A program made the translations under genes and the position numbers. Shown here piece by piece: positions 59,153-64,000 of a DNA stretch of 64,000 bases. Every line of letters begins with the position of its first letter. The stretch's first letter is position 1. The notes under the pieces are model-generated. The model was not told the DNA's origin and did not search any database. It saw only the letters and a list, made by a program, of their open reading frames with translations. Origin of the DNA: Capitulum mitella (lineage: Eukaryota > Arthropoda > Thecostraca > Pollicipedomorpha > Pollicipedidae). The stretch lies in NCBI GenBank assembly GCA_030062745.1, contig CP099843.1, positions 19,882,997 to 19,946,996 of the forward strand. Direction: 5' to 3'.

Positions 59153-60849
59153 GCAAGGGTCTCTGCTTTATTGCCCCCAAGTTCGGCTTTAGGTGTGAAG
59201 GATGATGGTGGGATTGGTACGTGTCTGGAAAAAGCAGAAGAGATTCACTGGTGGTGGTTTTCATGTGCATGCAATGAAAAGGGTGAAGAAGTGATGTTAC
59301 AATGTCTTTACATAAGGCGTGTTCGAATGTTAGAAATAACGTTGAAACAACACCCTTTAGTGAAAAGACAGGATTCGTACACATGACGCATTTCTTGCAT
59401 TACGCGTTACATCACGACCGTTGTCCTTGTTTTTACGTCAGCTGAAAGGTCACTGTTGGTCACCAGCACTGCGCTGATTCCTTTGGCCGACTTTTAGCTG
59501 CTAAATCTCCGGACGATCGGACTGAAAGCGCAGCGAGGCACCAGACACCGTCCGACGGCGCTCTCCTGAGGAGATCCGCCGGGCACGGCCGGCCGGATAA
59601 CGTCCCGTAACGGTGCAATAAACCCCAGCCCCCGCGTTCGTAGAGCTGGTTTTGATGGATTGTAAAGAATTTCGCCGCCTTTGACGTGCGCTCGTGGCCG
59701 CACCAGCACAGCTGAGTCGGGTTCGGGGCGGCACGCGGTTTCTCCGCCACAGGTGCCAACGGGAAAACGCCCACCCTTCGTTAACCAACATCGCCTTCGC
59801 AGGCTCACTGACGCCCCACGATCACGTGCAACGAAATAATTTTGAGTACTTCTCCAAGTTTTCGGACCTGAAGACATTTTGCGTCCAGTACGTTCGGACT
59901 GGGTGAGATCCATTCTTTTGTTCTCACATGAAGAAGAACTTTGCTCCGCATACTTATCGAACTCCTCATTACAGTAATGCGTATTAATGACTTTTATGGT
60001 TTACCGCACACTGAGACTATCGATCTGCTGTCCATTTTTGGATCGTAAGGCGATGTGTCTGAAGCTTCAGTTCAGGTTTTGACTGTACACAGAAATCTGA
60101 GGCTGACCCCTATAAACACTGTTCTTAATATTGCCGCCTGCACGTAGCACAAACGTGCTCCTTTTTTCGGTCTTGTTCCCATTTTTTAATTCTGTTCTCA
60201 TCAGATCGCGAATCTCTTATCTCGAGACTCACGTGTGCTGTTTTCTTGCTGAAACATCATTGACTTGCCCTGTGTCGGCTTCACCAGCCTTTGCAGAGCT
60301 GACCGAGCCCCATCTGACTTCTACACATGGCTAAGCAACCCTGAATCACGTCACATAGTGCACAATACGGACGCCTGTCTCCGAAGTATGAGGACTTCCT
60401 CATTATCGGGGGCCGGGTACCTTCAGCTGTACGCTTCTGGGCCATCCCTGCAATCCGCCATATCCTCGTGGTGATCGTACGGGTCCCGTCAAGACTACTT
60501 TTAGATAAACTGTCCTTTCGGCCTGTCAACCTCCGAAGAATCACCAAGACTCCGTGGCGCTCGAGTGGCGGCGCGACGAATCTCTCTCACGGCTGGTGAG
60601 CTCCGTCTGCCTCTTTTGGGACATCGCATGCCTTTTGAATTTCACGCCTGGCTCGGTTGGTCCTGTTCTTCCCCATCGCGCGGATTTCTAACTGGCGCGA
60701 CGGTCGTGCCTTTAACGTCGTGATCTCGATAGCATCAGTTAACGATCCTTCAGACCTGTTCTCTGTCTGCCGCTGGCGTAACGCTTCGGGAGGCGCTTAT
60801 CACCCAGTCACCTCGTTACTTGTCTGGCCTCTGAGTTACAAAACCTGAA
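59153..60849. other. No recognised gene
   Basis: Frames at 59460-59913 (minus, three overlapping phases) and 60265-60547 match nothing known. No repeat ends seen. Confidence 0.35.
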
Positions 60850-61130
60850 CTTGTTTGTCGCTCGGCGTCCGAAGGGTCGTCGCCAGCGGAGGCCGTTAGC
60901 GGCGGCTCGGCGGCGCGTCTGCCGCCTGCAGCGCGTCCTCTGCCGGCAGCCTTACCGAGAATTCCCCGCCGTCGGCGATGCGTGGAACCGTGTCGTCACG
61001 GACGGCTCACGGCCGTGGCGGAGGGGAGGGGTCACGGCGTGGCCTGGCGCCTCTGCCCGCCGGCGTCATCCGCCGCGGAATGTGAACCCGGCGGCCGCGT
61101 TTGGCGTCTCTTTCTCGACCCGTCCGGATG
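60850..61130. other. GC- and CpG-rich patch
   Basis: Strong CpG content, open frame on plus 60851-61174 with arginine-rich low-complexity product. Leads directly into the TGACGT cluster. Confidence 0.3.
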
Positions 61131-61445
61131 TGACGTGGCGTGACGTAATGGGACGTGACGTGACGGAACCTTAGCGACCTGACGCTAGTGCCGCTGCACC
61201 ATGGGACCAGAAAGGCTCGCCATGGTGTTATTTGAGTGGTGCGGCGTGACATGGCCTGCGTGACGTTGCGTTGCGTGACGTGAATACTGCTGCCTGACCT
61301 CACCTAACCGACATAGCATGGTGTGACCTGCGCGACATAGTGTGGCGCCACACTGCGTGACGTCGCGAACGTCACGTGTAAGGTCAGCGACGTCATGTCA
61401 CGTCTCGAGTGACCGGAGTGACCCGAACGATGTCACGTGACGCGA
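61130..61445. repeat. Degenerate CGTGACGTG cluster
   Basis: More than a dozen TGACGT or ACGTCA hexamers occur within 315 bp, such as GTGACGTGGCGTGACGTAAT, GGACGTGACGTGACGG, TGCGTGACGTCGCGAACGTC and GACGTCATGTCACGTC. It looks like a decayed short tandem repeat on a (G)CGTGAC theme. The hexamer is also the CREB/ATF half-site, so binding is conceivable. Confidence 0.7.
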
Positions 61446-64000
61446 CAGACTTCGTCGGCCAGGTAGCAGCCAGGAGTGGACTCAAGGATAGTGGTCGATT
61501 CTTTACTCCGAGATACGGGGCAGTCGGGTCACCGGGACGCCTGAAAGTGCTGTGTCATCTCTCCCACACCCCCACCCCCCACAGCGGAGCCGCAGAGTCT
61601 GCCGGATCAGGCTCTGAGAGCTTTATTGGGAAGCGTTCGGAGCGAGTCGCTGTGAGAATATGCCGACCTCTGCGAAAGGAAAGGCTAATGCACGCGGGAT
61701 AGCAAAGAACAGGCGAGAGAGTGGTGAGATTTTCGTCATCGATCCAAACGAAAACGTTGTCATGGAAGCCGGTCGGAGAGCGGCTATGATGCCATAAGAA
61801 GAAAGCCTCGACACTCCATTTCATGCAGGCAAGCTTCAGGCCTGAACGCTGTTCCAGGATTTGGATGTGCTTGCCCTACACCTACATACGCGTTTTTTAA
61901 GAAGTGCAGGAATTGTAGTACTGCTAGAGGTGTCAATAGGTGTACCCCGGGGGGTTATTTTAGTTAAATTGCCTGCCCATGTATTACCGGTGCTAAGCGC
62001 TAACCCTACCGGTGTCAGGGGCTTGACGATTTCGTTACGACGTTTTGCGGCAGCATTTTTCCGGCGTTTCTTTTCAGTGAGTCTTCATGCTTGTAACGAA
62101 ATCAGGAACATCAATCACATTTGTGCCAAAATGCTGCGATAGCCACGTTTTTTCTGTTATGCATGTCTTCATGCATGTACGTAATTGAAATCTTCGTGAC
62201 TGTGTGATTGCATGCATGCTGCCACTGATCGTAGATTTCCGTGTTTCCTGCCTATTTCATGGATGCCTATAAAGAGCGCCGTTAACCCTGAAAACAAACC
62301 TTCTACAGTTTGAAGCGATAGCATGTTCTGTGTCGCTCACGGAAGGCAGGATCGCGTTCACTTACTTCTGGATAAGGCTTTTAAGATGGAACTCGAACAT
62401 CTGAACTGCGCTGAGGTCGCAGATAATTGTTAGCGCCTTGAGTAAGTGAACAAAAGAAACAAACTGAATGTAAATAAACATATTCCCATGTTTATCCCTT
62501 GCCAATACTGTTTTTTAAGGTTTCTTAGAAGTTGTACCACAACGACTGCCCGGACCGCTCAGGGATTTGCACAGGTGGGTTTTGAACCTTGTATATAAGT
62601 ATATTCGCTAAAATTTACATTTCATTATAGGAGGAAACACTTGTTTCCGGTACGAGGGGAGGGGAGAGGGGCATTCCTTCAGAGCATTGCTCGCGTATGG
62701 GAGACAGTGCTCTTGTTACCAAGCCGTGATAGGGACAGTGATGCGTCGTGGTGTAATGCCGGAAGAAGGAAAGGCAAATTTCTTGGGGTAGGATGATACG
62801 AAAAAAGAGCTTTTGTCGCTTGAAAACGTAAGCCAATTTGAAATTTCTGGGAAAAAATGTCGACAATGCAATGCTGCAGACGATATCTGCACCCAAGTGA
62901 ATGATCGTGTGAAGTTGTGAACCTTGCGGCGCCAGTCTGAAGAACGTTGACATGCTTTACTTTCCAGCCTACAACCAACCAAGAATAACTATGTCTGGTT
63001 TCGCATGACAACAACCGCAGTTCACCTGTACCGCTGTTCACCCAGCGTCAGCTTTCCTCGCCTTTGGCTACAACATAGGATCACAGAACTATTATATTTA
63101 ATTTTGTTCAGTTATGGACGTAAGCCTTATGTGAATACACGTGGTGCATATTTACCCGGCAATGGTCTTTGCGCGGCGGATTGCCCCAGGCTACGTGACA
63201 CAGGAGCTTGGTTTACGAGTAAGCCTCAGCCCTCTCCGTGTCCAGGTGGTAAAGGAGGCCGGCACCAGTTGGGTGCGCTGCAGACACTGGGTCCGAGTCT
63301 CAGACCGAGCGCCTGTATTAGGCCCGAGACCGAAATGTCAGCCGGTCACTGGGCGCCCATGGTGGAGTTGCATGTTGCATGGCACGATAAAGAGCCTCCA
63401 GCGCCATTTGGTTTGGTGCCTGGAGCAAAATTACCACATATTTAGACGCACTTGGGTGGCGAGGTAAGGGTCTGACAATAGGCTCGGATTAACACGGACT
63501 CTGATCCCGACGTTACCCATCTCAACAGTCTGGAGCTAAAATGATGTAAGAACCGCACTGTGCGTGCCGCATTAATTATCGTCACATCTTCCCACAAGGC
63601 GAGGCGACCACCATGGTGGGCTGCAGGCGCTAACCGCCCGCTCAGAAGAATACGGCTCGGAGAGACCACCATGTGACAGCTGCACAGGATGCCCTGTGCC
63701 AACTTGACCCCAACCTTGGGCCAGGGGCTGCCAACTGCCAAGGCGATGACGTCACGGTCGCGATAGGAATGCCAGCCGGCACGACAGGTGCCAGCCCAGA
63801 ACCCAAGAGCACCGTAGCACGGGGAGGGGTATCGGGGTCAGAGCAAGGTCGGAATAGCCCCCGCTGCTCGGTCCGAGCGTATCTGTCTCTGATCTCAGGA
63901 CCACGCCCTTGAAAATGCTATCCATGCCCGATCTGCAAGTTTTCGCGCCCTTCGTCCCCACAAAAAGTGGGCTTTGTGGCAGCATCCCACCCACGGGTCA
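61446..64000. other. No recognised gene
   Basis: Only short shadow frames. Sequence at 61560-62140 and 63005-63470 is open in more than one frame without recognisable domains. No RNA gene or terminal repeat recognised. Confidence 0.4.

Overview
This is animal nuclear DNA, most likely from an invertebrate and possibly an arthropod. There are no bacterial-style gene runs. Long (TA)n tracts are common, coding remnants are CpG-rich, and the mobile elements present (Penelope-like, Jockey/CR1-type LINE, mariner, Tigger/pogo, hAT, TTAA-flanked non-autonomous elements) are metazoan types. The species cannot be fixed from this sequence. I see no host gene that I can defend with confidence. No LTR retroelement, Polinton or viral gene was recognised. 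The window is mostly a set of transposons inserted into one another.

Layout. 0.4-1.4 kb: an old tandem duplication. 2.45-3.68 kb: a TTAA-flanked element (family A). 7.3-9.1 kb: an element with perfect 16-bp terminal inverted repeats (TIRs). 11.3-12.5 kb: family B. 14.8-15.3 kb: a foldback hairpin embedded in (TA)n. 15.9-16.4 kb: a GC-rich patch with a 43-bp minisatellite. 16.5-17.1 kb and 34.2-34.7 kb: the two halves of a mariner transposase in the same orientation, each ending at its first catalytic motif next to the same GGATC-rich repeat. About 17 kb lies between the halves. That block holds a minus-strand LINE (18.2-24.6 kb) interrupted by a family A copy, a nearly intact Tigger element and a family B copy. 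It also holds a large inverted pair of Penelope-like copies (24.85-32.39 kb) interrupted by a 4.1-kb hAT element, and a second, smaller Penelope-like remnant (32.6-33.6 kb). 36.4-38.8 kb: family B with family A inserted in it. 43.1-44.3, 47.3-48.55 and 50.4-51.5 kb: further TTAA-flanked elements. 46.0-46.4 kb: a second LINE endonuclease remnant. 49-61 kb: unique-looking sequence with several GC- and CpG-rich patches, a 34-bp minisatellite, a 146-bp tandem duplication and a cluster of TGACGT motifs.

Nothing here works as a pathway. What the features share is insertion history. Interrupted elements give relative ages: mariner, LINE and Penelope-like copies are older than the Tigger, hAT, A and B copies inside them. 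The Tigger element looks youngest, with near-identical ends, TA target duplication and a single visible reading-frame break. The TTAA families share two odd traits: hairpins just inside their ends, and interiors full of AGGTCA/TGACCT half-sites.
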